From Vibrio tubiashii (lineage in GTDB: Bacteria; Pseudomonadota; Gammaproteobacteria; Enterobacterales; Vibrionaceae), in contig NZ_CP117029.1 in NCBI RefSeq assembly GCF_028551255.1, forward strand, positions 1,922,001-1,986,000: a DNA stretch of 64,000 bases. The letters are read 5' to 3'. Below are positions 48,576-58,801 of the stretch, one piece after another. Under the pieces are notes generated by a model. That model was not told the DNA's origin, did no database searches, and saw only the letters and a program-made list of their open reading frames with translations. The number at the start of each line of letters is the position of its first letter. Position 1 is the first letter of the stretch. A program made the translations under genes and the position numbers.

Positions 48576-48998
48576 ATGACAACACTGTACAAAACTCAAG
48601 CAACAGCACTAGCAGGCAGAAATGGTTTGGTTAAAACAGACGATGGCTTACTTGAACTAGAGCTCGCTTATCCAAAAGAAATGGGTGGTACTGGCGCTGC
48701 TACCAACCCAGAGCAACTGTTTGCCGCAGGTTACTCAGCCTGTTTTTCAAATGCTATTTTGCATGTCGCCCGCGAAGGTAAAGTGGCTTTAAAAGCAGCA
48801 CCTGTGACAGCAGAGGTTGGGATTGGTCCGAACGAACAAGGCGGTTTTGCTCTAACGGTGAGTCTAGCTGCACCAATCGAGCTACCTCAAGAACAAGCGC
48901 TTGAGCTCGTTCGCGTTGCGCACCAAGTGTGCCCTTACTCAAACGCAGTACGCGGTAACATCGACGTAGAAGTCACGGTAAATGGCCAAGCAATCTGA
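48576..48998 (+). CDS. ohr: Organic hydroperoxide resistance protein Ohr
   Basis: 140-residue OsmC/Ohr-fold peroxidase that reduces organic hydroperoxides. The catalytic Cys56 (YSACFSNA) and Cys119 (HQVCPYSNA) are present, with a conserved TNPEQLFAAGYS stretch. It starts at ATG 48576 behind AAGGATG. A longer reading would start inside the operator repeats and is rejected. Followed by a terminator. Confidence 0.95.
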   Translation: MTTLYKTQATALAGRNGLVKTDDGLLELELAYPKEMGGTGAATNPEQLFAAGYSACFSNAILHVAREGKVALKAAPVTAEVGIGPNEQGGFALTVSLAAPIELPQEQALELVRVAHQVCPYSNAVRGNIDVEVTVNGQAI

Positions 48999-49021
48999 TT
49001 GGTGTTGATTGGTATAGACGA

Positions 49022-49049
49022 AAATGCCGACTCAAGAGGGTCGGCATTT
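49022..49049. terminator. Terminator between ohr and metE
   Basis: Stem AAATGCCGAC (49022-49031) / GTCGGCATTT (49040-49049) with an 8-base loop, between convergent genes. Confidence 0.85.
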
Positions 49050-49068
49050 GTTGTTTTACAGCTCTAGA

Positions 49069-51354
49069 TTACGCTTGGTAGCTTTTACGCAGTTCTTTAG
49101 CGGCTAACACCATATTGGCTAATGACGCTTCCGTTTCTGCCCAGTTGCGTGTTTTCAGTCCACAATCTGGGTTTACCCATAAGCGCTGCGCCGGGATCTT
49201 CTCTGCCGCTTTATTGAGTAGGCCTTCAATCCATTCTTTAGTTGGAATGTTTGGTGAGTGAATGTCATAGACACCTGGGCCAATCTCATTTGGATAGTTG
49301 AAGTCTTCAAATGCCTTGAGCAGTTCCATGTTTGAACGCGATGTTTCGATGGTAATCACGTCTGCATCTAGTGCGGCGACAGATTCAATGATTTCATTAA
49401 ACTCTGAGTAACACATGTGAGTGTGGATTTGAGTTTCTGGTTTGGCACTTGCCGCTGAAATCTTAAACGCGTCCACTGCCCATTCTAAGTACTCTTTATG
49501 GTCGCGCTTCTTAAGTGGCAAACCTTCACGAATCGCTGGCTCATCAATTTGGATGATGTTAATGCCCGCATCTTGTAAGTCTGATACTTCATCACGCAGT
49601 GCGAGTGCAAGTTGATCCGCGATTTGCTTGCGAGTGATGTCCTCACGTGGGAATGTCCAACAAAGAATCGTCACTGGCCCCGTTAGCATGCCTTTCATCT
49701 GTTTCGAGGTTAAAGACTGCGCATAGGTAGACCACTCCACCGTCATCGGTTTTTCTCGTTCAATATCTGCAACCACAATAGCAGGCTTAACGCAGCGTGA
49801 ACCATAGCTCTGTACCCAACCAAATTTGGTGGTTTGGAAACCCGCTAAGTTTTCTGCAAAGTATTCCACCATATCGTTACGTTCAGCTTCACCGTGAACT
49901 AAGACATCCAGATCTAACGCTTCTTGGCGTTTAACTGCATCTGCAATATGGCCTTTTAACGCTTGATCGTATTCAGCTTGTGACAATTTACCTGTGCGAT
50001 AAGCGCTGCGCTGAACACGAATCTCGCTCGTTTGTGGGAAAGAGCCAATGGTCGTGGTTGGAAACAGTGGCAGCCCCAATACTTCACTTTGGTGTGCTGC
50101 ACGCTCTGCATAGGGAGCACTACGCTCTGCCAAAGACTTAGTAATACTATTTAAACGCGCTTGAACTTGTGGCTTATTAACATGAGTGGCGGTTTTACGT
50201 GCTTGGATCGGTGCACTGTAGGTATCGCAAGCAAGAATGGCTTCTTGGCTACCATCTAGCGCCTTACCCAGTAGCGCCACTTCCGTTACTTTCTGCTTAG
50301 CAAAAGCAAACCAACTGCGCACTTCTTCCGTCAAAGCAGGTTCTAACTCTAGATCCACCGGACTGTGCAATAGTGAACACGAGCTCGCTACCCATAGCTT
50401 GTCACCGAGCTTGTCTTTAAGTGGTTGCAGTAACGCCAGTTGAGCGCTCAAATCTGCACGCCAAACGTTGCGCCCATTAACCACACCGGCAGACAGCACC
50501 CAATGTTCAGGCAGTTTTTCGACCACAGCATCTAGTTGTTCAGGCGCTGCCGACAAATCAATATGTAAGCCATCAACCGCTAGCTCGACAACTTTATCAA
50601 GCGTATCGCTAACCGAATCAAAATATGTGGTAAGCAGAACCTTCACATCACTGCGAATCACTTGGTAGGCGAGCTTAAACGCGTCTTGCCAAGGCTTATT
50701 CAGCTCAAGAGAGAGAATCGGTTCATCAATCTGTACCCACTCGACACCTTGTTTCGCTAGCTTAGCTAAGATTGCCTGATAAGCCGTTAACAGACGAGGT
50801 AGCAAGGAGAGGCGGTCAAATCCCTCTTCAACTTCCTTACCAAGATACAGATAGCTTAGCGGGCCAAGTAATACCGGTTTGACTTTATGACCGGCTCTTA
50901 CTGCTTCGTTAACTTCTTCAAACAGTTGTGGCCAGCTTACCTCAAAAGTATCATCCTGACTGAACTCAGGGACAATATAGTGGTAGTTAGTGTTAAACCA
51001 CTTCGTCATGTCTGACGCCGCATGGCCGCTACAACCACATCCTGCTTGAGATTGACCACGACCCACTTTGAACAAGGTATCAAGGTCAGGGAAGCCTTCA
51101 CGATGTCGCTTTGGAACGTGCCCTATTAGTAAGGTGGTGGTAAGCACATGATCATACCAAGCAAAATCACCTGCAGTTACAAACTCTAACCCAGCTTCAG
51201 ATTGCGTATTCCAGTTGTTGTTACGTAGCTCAGCGCCCACGGCTTTCAGCTCAGCTTGGTCAATTTCTCCACGCCAGTATTTCTCTAGTGCAAATTTGAG
51301 TTCGCGTTTTTCACCAATGCGAGGGTAACCTAGTATATGCGTTGTCGTTGTCAT
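49069..51354 (-). CDS. metE: Cobalamin-independent methionine synthase MetE
   Basis: Transfers a methyl group from methyl-tetrahydrofolate polyglutamate to homocysteine. It starts at ATG 51354, preceded by AAGGATCGG; an upstream ATG at 51372 adds six residues before the typical [10 protein letters not shown] opening. The 761-residue protein has the C-terminal zinc ligands in HMCYSEF and in NPDCGLKTR. Divergent from metR, whose product activates metE in E. coli. MetJ-like boxes lie between the two. Confidence 0.97.
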   Translation of the reverse strand: MTTTTHILGYPRIGEKRELKFALEKYWRGEIDQAELKAVGAELRNNNWNTQSEAGLEFVTAGDFAWYDHVLTTTLLIGHVPKRHREGFPDLDTLFKVGRGQSQAGCGCSGHAASDMTKWFNTNYHYIVPEFSQDDTFEVSWPQLFEEVNEAVRAGHKVKPVLLGPLSYLYLGKEVEEGFDRLSLLPRLLTAYQAILAKLAKQGVEWVQIDEPILSLELNKPWQDAFKLAYQVIRSDVKVLLTTYFDSVSDTLDKVVELAVDGLHIDLSAAPEQLDAVVEKLPEHWVLSAGVVNGRNVWRADLSAQLALLQPLKDKLGDKLWVASSCSLLHSPVDLELEPALTEEVRSWFAFAKQKVTEVALLGKALDGSQEAILACDTYSAPIQARKTATHVNKPQVQARLNSITKSLAERSAPYAERAAHQSEVLGLPLFPTTTIGSFPQTSEIRVQRSAYRTGKLSQAEYDQALKGHIADAVKRQEALDLDVLVHGEAERNDMVEYFAENLAGFQTTKFGWVQSYGSRCVKPAIVVADIEREKPMTVEWSTYAQSLTSKQMKGMLTGPVTILCWTFPREDITRKQIADQLALALRDEVSDLQDAGINIIQIDEPAIREGLPLKKRDHKEYLEWAVDAFKISAASAKPETQIHTHMCYSEFNEIIESVAALDADVITIETSRSNMELLKAFEDFNYPNEIGPGVYDIHSPNIPTKEWIEGLLNKAAEKIPAQRLWVNPDCGLKTRNWAETEASLANMVLAAKELRKSYQA

Positions 51355-51414
51355 CTTGCCGATCCTTGTCATTCTTAATTTTGTAATTTAATCATTCTGT
51401 GCAGAACACCTTTA

Positions 51415-51430
51415 AGATGTCTGGATGGCT
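51415..51430. promoter_or_regulatory. MetJ-box-like pair nearer metE
   Basis: AGATGTCT (51415-51422) matches the met box AGACGTCT in seven of eight bases and is followed by GGATGGCT (five of eight). It lies 61 bases upstream of the metE start. Confidence 0.55.
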
Positions 51431-51550
51431 AAACTATCTCGTCAAACCCGGATTCGAACAACCTCCAAATATTCAACTTGTTTATTAGAAAATTTCATAA
51501 TCCAAATGTTCAGTATCAACGATTTAATCAACAAATTTAGTTAACATCAT

Positions 51551-51566
51551 AGACGTCTAGATGTTT
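51551..51566. promoter_or_regulatory. MetJ operator nearer metR
   Basis: A perfect met box AGACGTCT (51551-51558) is followed directly by AGATGTTT (six of eight). Tandem boxes are how MetJ dimers bind. It lies about 70 bases upstream of metR. Confidence 0.7.
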
Positions 51567-51633
51567 ACACTCCTACTAAAACAGGGTAGGTTATAAATAT
51601 TCATGCTGTTCACACATCATCTGAGGGAAATTC

Positions 51634-52545
51634 ATGATTGAGCTCAAGCATCTGAAAACATTGACTACTTTGCGTGATACTGGATCGCTAACCGCAACCG
51701 CAACCACGCTACATTTAACCCAGTCAGCCTTGTCACATCAGCTCAAAGATCTGGAAGCGAGAATTGGTGGGCAGCTATTTTTGCGTAAAACTCGTCCGGT
51801 AAAATTCACTTCTGAAGGTGAGATCTTTCTAAAATTGGCTGATGATGTGTTGCCGAAAATTGCCAAAGCAGAAAATGAAATTGCGAGCTTGAAAGAGGAT
51901 GTCAACGGTCGACTGCACATGGCGATTGAATGCCATTCGTGTTTCCAGTGGCTGATGCCTGCACTTAAGGAGTATCAGGTGGCTTGGCCTAGCGTCACAC
52001 TCGATTTCTCATCTGGTTTTGGGTTTGAACCTTTGCCTGCTCTAATGGCTGGAGAGCTTGATTTGGTTATCACTTCAGATATTCAACCTCGTTCAGAAGT
52101 GCACTATGAACCCCTGTTTGATTTTGAAATGCGTTTGGTCACGTCGACCTCTCACCCTTTAGCGGACAAAGAGTGTATTGAGCCAGAAGATCTCGCAGAG
52201 CAAGCCATGCTGTCCTACCCAGTACAAAAGTCTCGCTTAGATGTCGTCAAACACTTCTTGCAACCTGCGGGTATTGAGCCTGCAAAATGGAAACAAGCAG
52301 ACAATACCTTAATGCTGATTCAGATGGTGTCTGCCGGTCTTGGCGTGGCTGCATTACCCAACTGGGCAATCAGTGAGTTTTCAAGGCAAGGCTTGATTAC
52401 TAGTATTCCTCTCGGCAACGGCTTATGGCGACGTTTGTTTGCCGCAACACGCAACACAGATAAAAGTAAACGCTACTTGCAGGCGTTTTTTAACACCGCG
52501 AGAATTCAGTCTCAGAGCCACTTGGATGGAATAAAAACGGTATAG
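51634..52545 (+). CDS. metR: LysR-family regulator MetR
   Basis: 303-residue activator of metE and related genes, with homocysteine as coeffector in E. coli. The N-terminal helix-turn-helix has ATTLHLTQSALSHQLKDLE. The C-terminal effector domain begins A-I-E-C-H-S-C-F-Q-W-L-M-P, a MetR mark. The divergent position next to metE supports the assignment. A GAGGGAAA ribosome site precedes the ATG. Confidence 0.95.
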   Translation: MIELKHLKTLTTLRDTGSLTATATTLHLTQSALSHQLKDLEARIGGQLFLRKTRPVKFTSEGEIFLKLADDVLPKIAKAENEIASLKEDVNGRLHMAIECHSCFQWLMPALKEYQVAWPSVTLDFSSGFGFEPLPALMAGELDLVITSDIQPRSEVHYEPLFDFEMRLVTSTSHPLADKECIEPEDLAEQAMLSYPVQKSRLDVVKHFLQPAGIEPAKWKQADNTLMLIQMVSAGLGVAALPNWAISEFSRQGLITSIPLGNGLWRRLFAATRNTDKSKRYLQAFFNTARIQSQSHLDGIKTV

Positions 52546-52551
52546 CGGATC

Positions 52552-52576
52552 AAAAAAGAGGCTAAGCGCCTCTTTT
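52552..52576. terminator. Bidirectional terminator between metR and the DUF4250 gene
   Basis: Stem AAAAGAGGC (52554-52562) / GCCTCTTTT (52568-52576), loop TAAGC, with T runs on both strands. Confidence 0.85.
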
Positions 52577-52579
52577 CGT

Positions 52580-52780
52580 TTATCTGTCATAAGATTTGAA
52601 TTGATTAGTTAAAGGGTCGTATTGATAACCGAGCACATCAAGCTTACCAATCACCGCTTCAACATCCATCTCGTACATAGAGACTAACTCTTCAAAAGAA
52701 TCACACTCTAAGCGTAGCTTTTCATTCACGATTCCCAATAGAATTACGCTATCTAAGCGTCCTACATTGCTGAGATCCAT
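52580..52780 (-). CDS. Small DUF4250-family protein
   Basis: 66 residues from ATG 52780, which has a strong AAAGGAGG site. A longer frame from 52801 would contain that site inside its coding region. The opening M-D-L-S-N-x-x-x-L-D-x-V-I-L-L-x-I-V-N is the DUF4250 pattern. Small cytoplasmic protein of unknown function. Confidence 0.8.
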   Translation of the reverse strand: MDLSNVGRLDSVILLGIVNEKLRLECDSFEELVSMYEMDVEAVIGKLDVLGYQYDPLTNQFKSYDR

Positions 52781-52867
52781 CACCGCCTCCTTTAACGCCA
52801 TTGCTCTTTCAAGAGTAGACGCAATTTCGCGCTTTTGAAGTGAACTAGCTCTAAACTTTATCCAAAT

Positions 52868-53548
52868 TTACAGAGCAAAAATCGCCTGATTAGATGTCGC
52901 CGCAATCAGCATAAACGCTAGCGCAATGCCAAGCTGCATCTTGTTGATTTCTTTAGCTGTTAGCATATGCCAACACCAGACAAGTACCGAGCTAATCATC
53001 AAAGCAAAACCAACTAGCAAAGGCTGAACGATTGCGGTTAAAGTTTCATCATCTAGACCATTTGCTTTGAGTAATATCGCAAGGCTCATTAGCATTGCAG
53101 AAACAACGCCAGAAACAGGGAGAATACGGTGAAAAGCCTGCAAACGCGTACGTGCGATAGTCAGTAGCAAATGAGCAAGTAAGGCACCCAAAAGGCTGAT
53201 CAGCACCAACACACTTAACCCACCAGCCAAAGACGCCTGCGAGCTAATCTCAATACCAACATAAGCAAGTGCTAAACCATTGGCCAAATACATCACCCAG
53301 ATCGGCCCTTGATCTCGTGTTTTTTTGGTTTGCACTTGGGAATAGAAATAGGCGATAGCAAAGACAATCATCATCGCTTCAATACGTAGTGACGCCACAG
53401 CAAGCCACATAATCGCGATAGGCGGAAGGACTTTATGAATGCGGCCTCTTTGCCCCGGGCAGATGTCACCTTTGACGAGAATTAGAGTAAGAATGAGCTG
53501 CGCACCCAGTAACATCGGCGCGAACACCGTAAGTAATTGCTGAACCAT
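52868..53548 (-). CDS. Unknown multi-pass inner-membrane protein
   Basis: 226 residues with about seven hydrophobic segments, no catalytic motif and no recognised family. It sits 55 bases downstream of a c-di-GMP phosphodiesterase gene on the same strand and may share its transcript. Function unknown. Confidence 0.75.
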   Translation of the reverse strand: MVQQLLTVFAPMLLGAQLILTLILVKGDICPGQRGRIHKVLPPIAIMWLAVASLRIEAMMIVFAIAYFYSQVQTKKTRDQGPIWVMYLANGLALAYVGIEISSQASLAGGLSVLVLISLLGALLAHLLLTIARTRLQAFHRILPVSGVVSAMLMSLAILLKANGLDDETLTAIVQPLLVGFALMISSVLVWCWHMLTAKEINKMQLGIALAFMLIAATSNQAIFAL

Positions 53549-53603
53549 AGTGTCATTGATTTGAATTGATTATTGGTTGCGGATAATAGCAGATTGAGTA
53601 ATT

Positions 53604-56078
53604 TTAGCCATTGGCGAAATGATCCAAGATATCTTGGTTGGTGACAATGCCTAGGTACTCCCCAGAGTCATTTACAACCAGCCAAGGGGGTTTGATCCCT
53701 GACTTAATGATTTCATTGATTTTGGACACTTTAGAGTGAAGCGATACACTGAATACGTTGGTGCGCATCACTTGATTGAGTCGTTTACGACTGATCGACT
53801 GATCTTTGCTCGTTTCTAATTTAGTCCCTAATGTGGGTGACAAATGGTAATTCAGCTCTTCTCTACCCACGATGCCAACACACACTTTCCGGTCAACGAT
53901 CGGAATCACCTCAAGTCGGTATTGCTCCGAGTCGAACAAGGCTTTCGCTTTATCAATTGTATCATCGGGGGCAAGTGTCGGGATATGGACTTGAGTAATG
54001 CTTAATATCCCCACTTGTCTTGCGTGCCCTGCACTAGACAAAAAGCTTTCCAATTTTTCATAGTATCCCCAGGCACTTTCTAACTCTTCAAAAGGCAGAG
54101 GTTTAGCAAAGTAATAGCCTTGAATGTAATCGACACCTAGACCACAAACCACCTCTAATTCATTACGGGTTTCGACCCCCTCTGCAACGACTTGAACGTT
54201 CAAGGTATGAGCGAGTTGAGTGATCATTTTAACAATATAATACTTGTGCGAGCCCTCTTTAAGATCCTTGACGAACTCACGGTCAATTTTGAGGATGTCG
54301 AAGTTACAATCACTCAAGTAGGCAAATGAGCTATAGCCCGTACCAAAATCATCAATAGCAACGCTAACCCCCCTACGCCGAATATTGCGAATCAAACTTG
54401 ATTGACGTGATTCACTGTCAAAATACGCGCTTTCAGTTAATTCGATGGTGACGGTCTCTGGGCTAGAAGCATATTGATGCACCAAAGAGTCGGCACTTTG
54501 CAGTACTTCATCGACTTCAAGCTTAGTATTTAATGAGCGATTGATGGTCACCCCCAAATTACGACCAAAACGCTCTTGAATTTTCTTCAGATCTTGCAAG
54601 GCTTTTTTACCTACGCACCAGTCCAAATCTGACACCAAATCCAAATCCTCGGCAATCATCACCATTTCTTGGGTATTGAGAATTTTTCCATTTTGATCTT
54701 TAAAGCGACTTAATGCCTCAAACTTCACGATGTCCCAGTTTTTCACATCGACAATGGGCTGATAATAGACTTCAACGGTTTGAGATTTAATTTGCTTTTC
54801 AGCCCACTCCTCTAGCTCTTTTCGGCGTAATACTTCCTTATGCAGTGCGCCATGATAAAAGGTAATTTGACCTCGTTGCGCGCTAGATTGCTCAAGCATC
54901 GCCTGCACTGCATGGGAAACTAATTTCTTAGGACTGTGAGTATCGTGCCCCAGTACTGAGACGCCAACTCGGCCGTTTATGATCGCATTGTGGATGGTTT
55001 TTCCTGCATCGTGATTTAACGTCGCAAAAAAGCGCCGAATAGTTTGATGAATGAGCCGAATTTGCGATGGACCCACTACCTTGTCACATTCCAAACACGC
55101 TACGAAATGGTTGCTACCAAGATAGCCAACAAACTTGGCGACTTTGTTCTTATTCAGGTGCTCAGAGAGCATAGATTTCAACTCAAAGTCATCTACCTGA
55201 GAGAAGTTAGGGTGAAACGCGACCACCATACTGATGTTAGGCTCCGCAGCATCCATCCACTGATTGGCTATAGTGCGAGTAAATTGCTTCTCGGTTGGCA
55301 ATTGAGTGAGCAGCTCTACGCCACCGAGTTCCACATCCGCGATTCGGTAAAGATTGTTTGAGAGGTCAAGATAGACGCCAACATAGAAGGTCCCTTCTAC
55401 TAACTCTATCTTTTGTAGTGTTAAATCTTGAGGGTAGGTTTGACCTCGGGCACTTTGGATAAGCACGACGCCAGACCAACTGCCCTTTTGCTCTGTTTGC
55501 TGCCAAATTTTGTGATAAAACCCATCACTGTGTTTTTCGGAATTAAGTAGGTCCATCGGCTGATTGACCAACTGTTGATTGGAGTAATGGGTATGGGTAA
55601 GAAAGTAGTCGTTGCATGCGACGATCTTACGTGAACTATCAGCAAGCACTACCCCGTGATGAGGATTATTAAATAGCTGCTCAAACAAAGCACTCAGCGT
55701 AGAAGTTGTGGCATGAACAAATAGTAGCGGTGTGATGCTCCCTGTGACTGTGTAACGATCTTGTCCTTGGAAGATCAGCTCGACGTAGCAGCACTGGTCA
55801 TCACTCAGTTGTAAACAACAGCAAAAACGCTGTTTAGAACGAAGTCTCCCCGCCTCCGCTAACAGGGCAAGCAGTTCGGTTTGATCGTGATAACTCATAC
55901 AAGGCAGTAAAGCATTGCCCGTTAACGATGGAAGTTCCGAATTTAAAATCTGCCCGCACAAGGCTTCATCGATAGTGAGTTGGTGATGCTCTAAGTCCCA
56001 TACCCAATCCAGTGTCTTTGCGACACCTGAATCGCCACAGCTTGATGAACGCTGAGCGGAACCTAACTCCCTATACAT
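53604..56078 (-). CDS. PAS / degenerate GGDEF / EAL / CBS-pair c-di-GMP phosphodiesterase, copy A
   Basis: An 824-residue cytoplasmic signalling protein. It has an N-terminal PAS-like region, a clear PAS domain (about 135-250), a GGDEF-like domain with a lost motif (GSNHF near 325), an EAL domain (about 420-665) and two CBS motifs (about 690-824). All EAL catalytic residues are visible: E in FEALSR (near 452), N in TINRS, E in ELTES, DD in DDFGTG, K in LKIDRE, E in VAEGVE and Q in YIQGYY. So it should hydrolyse c-di-GMP, perhaps gated by nucleotide at the CBS pair. It starts at ATG 56078 behind AAAGGATG. Confidence 0.92.
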   Translation of the reverse strand: MYRELGSAQRSSSCGDSGVAKTLDWVWDLEHHQLTIDEALCGQILNSELPSLTGNALLPCMSYHDQTELLALLAEAGRLRSKQRFCCCLQLSDDQCCYVELIFQGQDRYTVTGSITPLLFVHATTSTLSALFEQLFNNPHHGVVLADSSRKIVACNDYFLTHTHYSNQQLVNQPMDLLNSEKHSDGFYHKIWQQTEQKGSWSGVVLIQSARGQTYPQDLTLQKIELVEGTFYVGVYLDLSNNLYRIADVELGGVELLTQLPTEKQFTRTIANQWMDAAEPNISMVVAFHPNFSQVDDFELKSMLSEHLNKNKVAKFVGYLGSNHFVACLECDKVVGPSQIRLIHQTIRRFFATLNHDAGKTIHNAIINGRVGVSVLGHDTHSPKKLVSHAVQAMLEQSSAQRGQITFYHGALHKEVLRRKELEEWAEKQIKSQTVEVYYQPIVDVKNWDIVKFEALSRFKDQNGKILNTQEMVMIAEDLDLVSDLDWCVGKKALQDLKKIQERFGRNLGVTINRSLNTKLEVDEVLQSADSLVHQYASSPETVTIELTESAYFDSESRQSSLIRNIRRRGVSVAIDDFGTGYSSFAYLSDCNFDILKIDREFVKDLKEGSHKYYIVKMITQLAHTLNVQVVAEGVETRNELEVVCGLGVDYIQGYYFAKPLPFEELESAWGYYEKLESFLSSAGHARQVGILSITQVHIPTLAPDDTIDKAKALFDSEQYRLEVIPIVDRKVCVGIVGREELNYHLSPTLGTKLETSKDQSISRKRLNQVMRTNVFSVSLHSKVSKINEIIKSGIKPPWLVVNDSGEYLGIVTNQDILDHFANG

Positions 56079-56131
56079 AGGATCATCCTTTAGTTTAGTA
56101 ATCCCTAGTATTAAAGTTAGAACAAGATCCC

Positions 56132-58597
56132 TTAAGTGACAGAATTATTATTAGCCAAATACTCCATCACAGATTTTGAGCTCACAATGCCTTTGAACAA
56201 CCCCTGCTCATCAACGAGTATCCAAGGGAATGGTGTTACTTGCGCTACTAAGCGAGTGATCTCAGATTGTGGCGTATCCCAAGCCACCTTTGTTTTAACG
56301 GGCAACATCAGCCTATTTGCCGGTTTGTGCCAATAAGCATTCTCTTTATTCGATTCGAGATCGGTTCCCATATTGGGCGTTAAGTGAAGATTCATATTAG
56401 CTCTATCTATATAGCCAACACACACCTTGTCTTCTACCACGGGTAAGTAGTCGTTGAATCCATCTGCGAAGTACTGATAGACCAAAGATAGGGGTTCACC
56501 CGCGTCTACGTGATGGCTATGCTCGACAAGATGGACCATTGAATCGGCTTTCACTTGCGAAATAGTCGTTCGTAACTGGCAATAGTCAGTTACCTGTTTT
56601 AACTCTTTCAATGGCATCGGTTTAGAGAAGTAGTAACCTTGAATATAGTCCACTCCTAAGCTTGCCAAGATATGCAGCTCTTGCTCAGTTTCCACACCTT
56701 CGGCGATCACCTCTAAATCAAGGCGCTTGGCGAGTAAAATTAACGCCTGAACAATAAAGTACTGCCGTGACTCAAAAGTGATGTTCTGAATAAAAGCTCT
56801 GTCTATTTTGAGAATGTCGAAGTAACACTCTTTGAGATAACGAAAAGATGCGCTCCCTGTTCCAAAGTCATCAACCGCTATCTTAACGCCTGCCTCTCTC
56901 AGTAAAGACAGCACTTGTTTGTTTTTCTTGTCACTCTCAAAATAAGCACTCTCAGTAAACTCCAATGTGATAGACTCTGGGCTTACCCCTTCCTTATCGA
57001 GCACCATTGCAGCTCTTTGTAGGATTTGGTCGAGTTCAGTCGATGTTTTTAGTGAACGATTGACCGAAAGCTTAACGTGGTAACCAAACAGCCTTTGTAA
57101 CTCTGCTAACTGCTCTAAAGCACTAAGTAACACTAAGTCATCAAGCTGAACAACTCTGTCTAACTCTTCGACCACACCGACTAACTCTTGGGTTGTCGCT
57201 TCAAGGCCTTCTTTTGCTGGAAATCGGCACAGCGCCTCAAACTTGTCGATTCTATTTCTCTGTAGATCTACGATAGGTTGAAAATAGACATCAATTGCGC
57301 CACTTTCTAAACTTTCAACAACGTACTCTTCTAATGCCTTTTTCCTTTCAATTTGATTGTGAATATGGCGGTCATAAAAATTGATGCGGCGCGACTGACC
57401 TGAATGCAGTTCGAGTAACGCTTGATAGGCATGAGAAACCAACTGATTGGGATTAGTAGCATCGACATCAAGTACAGACACGCCAGAAATCCCCTCTTTC
57501 AACGCAGTTGCGACGGGCGCTTGTGCGTGCTTGAAGCTATGGAACAACTTGGTGATAGAGCGACCTATATTTGTCACCACCTGCGTCGATTGCTGAAAAC
57601 TGTAAGCTAGAGTGACAACAAAGCAATCGTGGCCAATGTATCCGCTACACAGTACTTTGGTATTGTCTTTTAAGTAGCTCGCGAACTGACGCTTAACCTC
57701 CTGAATAGAACCTTTAGGAAAATTGGGTTGCATCGCTAACACCACCACACCTTGCCCAATTTCGGTGTGTCGGCACACTTCTGCAAGGTGGGTTATAAAC
57801 GTCTCTTTACTCGGCAGTTGCGTTAAAAGGTCAATGCCGCCAGATTCAATATCCTCAATTCGGTCTAACGCCCCAGATAAGTCCGACGAAAAACCCACGT
57901 AATAATTGCTGCCATTGCCAGGATTGACTTTATGTATTGTTAAGTCTTGTGGAAATACGGAGCCGTCTGAGCGTCGAGAAAGAATGGTGCCATTCCAGTA
58001 GCCAAAGTTGCTGAGTCTCTGCCACAGTTGTTGATAGTAGGCTTGGCTGTGCTTATCTGCATTAAAGATTTGTGTTTTGAGACCGACCAACTCATTTCTT
58101 AGATAGCCTGTCAAAGATTCAAAATGATGGTTGCAAGCTAATATTCGTGTCTCAGAGTCCGTCACTATAATTCCGTGATGAGGGTTTTCAAACACCGAAT
58201 AGAACACTTCCGCTGCTTCATGGCGCGAAGCGATGTTTAAGCAAGGAGAAAGCGTACCTTTAAGCTCATATGCGCTGACTCGCTCAATCACTATCTCGAC
58301 ATAGACAAATAAGCTGACTGAGTTAAGCAAACAACAATGAGTGTAAGTGCGCTCTCCTGAGTCTAAAGCAGCTTGAAAGGCGTTCTTAACGACCTTTCGT
58401 TGGGACTTTGGCAACAAATCAAATAATGCTTTTGCTGTTAGGGAATTTGACGGGTCACCTACCAATAAACTCTTGGCTTCATCATCGCATTCCAGTACAT
58501 GGGTTTTGAGGTTCAAATACCAATCGTAAACCGCATATTTAGGCTTGCGTTCGGGTGGTATTTTTTGCTCAGTCCCAGAGTCTAATGTTGTCGCCAT
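56132..58597 (-). CDS. PAS / degenerate GGDEF / EAL / CBS-pair c-di-GMP phosphodiesterase, copy B
   Basis: An 821-residue paralogue of the next gene downstream, with the same domain order and almost the same length. It starts at ATG 58597; an upstream in-frame TTG would add three residues. The PAS domain carries the same GIIVTDSETRILACN pattern. The GGDEF site is degenerate (GHDCF). EAL residues are intact: FEALCR, SVNRS, EFTES, DDFGTG, LKIDRA, IAEGVE and YIQGYY. CBS motifs follow. The pair looks like an old tandem duplication and is probably one operon. Confidence 0.92.
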   Translation of the reverse strand: MATTLDSGTEQKIPPERKPKYAVYDWYLNLKTHVLECDDEAKSLLVGDPSNSLTAKALFDLLPKSQRKVVKNAFQAALDSGERTYTHCCLLNSVSLFVYVEIVIERVSAYELKGTLSPCLNIASRHEAAEVFYSVFENPHHGIIVTDSETRILACNHHFESLTGYLRNELVGLKTQIFNADKHSQAYYQQLWQRLSNFGYWNGTILSRRSDGSVFPQDLTIHKVNPGNGSNYYVGFSSDLSGALDRIEDIESGGIDLLTQLPSKETFITHLAEVCRHTEIGQGVVVLAMQPNFPKGSIQEVKRQFASYLKDNTKVLCSGYIGHDCFVVTLAYSFQQSTQVVTNIGRSITKLFHSFKHAQAPVATALKEGISGVSVLDVDATNPNQLVSHAYQALLELHSGQSRRINFYDRHIHNQIERKKALEEYVVESLESGAIDVYFQPIVDLQRNRIDKFEALCRFPAKEGLEATTQELVGVVEELDRVVQLDDLVLLSALEQLAELQRLFGYHVKLSVNRSLKTSTELDQILQRAAMVLDKEGVSPESITLEFTESAYFESDKKNKQVLSLLREAGVKIAVDDFGTGSASFRYLKECYFDILKIDRAFIQNITFESRQYFIVQALILLAKRLDLEVIAEGVETEQELHILASLGVDYIQGYYFSKPMPLKELKQVTDYCQLRTTISQVKADSMVHLVEHSHHVDAGEPLSLVYQYFADGFNDYLPVVEDKVCVGYIDRANMNLHLTPNMGTDLESNKENAYWHKPANRLMLPVKTKVAWDTPQSEITRLVAQVTPFPWILVDEQGLFKGIVSSKSVMEYLANNNSVT

Positions 58598-58801
58598 AAT
58601 AACCAACTAAATCCATAACAATAATATGCATATTATAGGTGATTGAGCACATTATATTCGTTATTCATGTAACACTTTAGTTGATCTTTGATGGAGCAGT
58701 ATTACGTCTATTTTTTGACTAAGATAGCCTTATTCATATTGAGGTAGATAGTCATCGTCCAAGTCGCTATAATTCGCGCTCCCTGGAACAGAGAACAAAA
58801 T

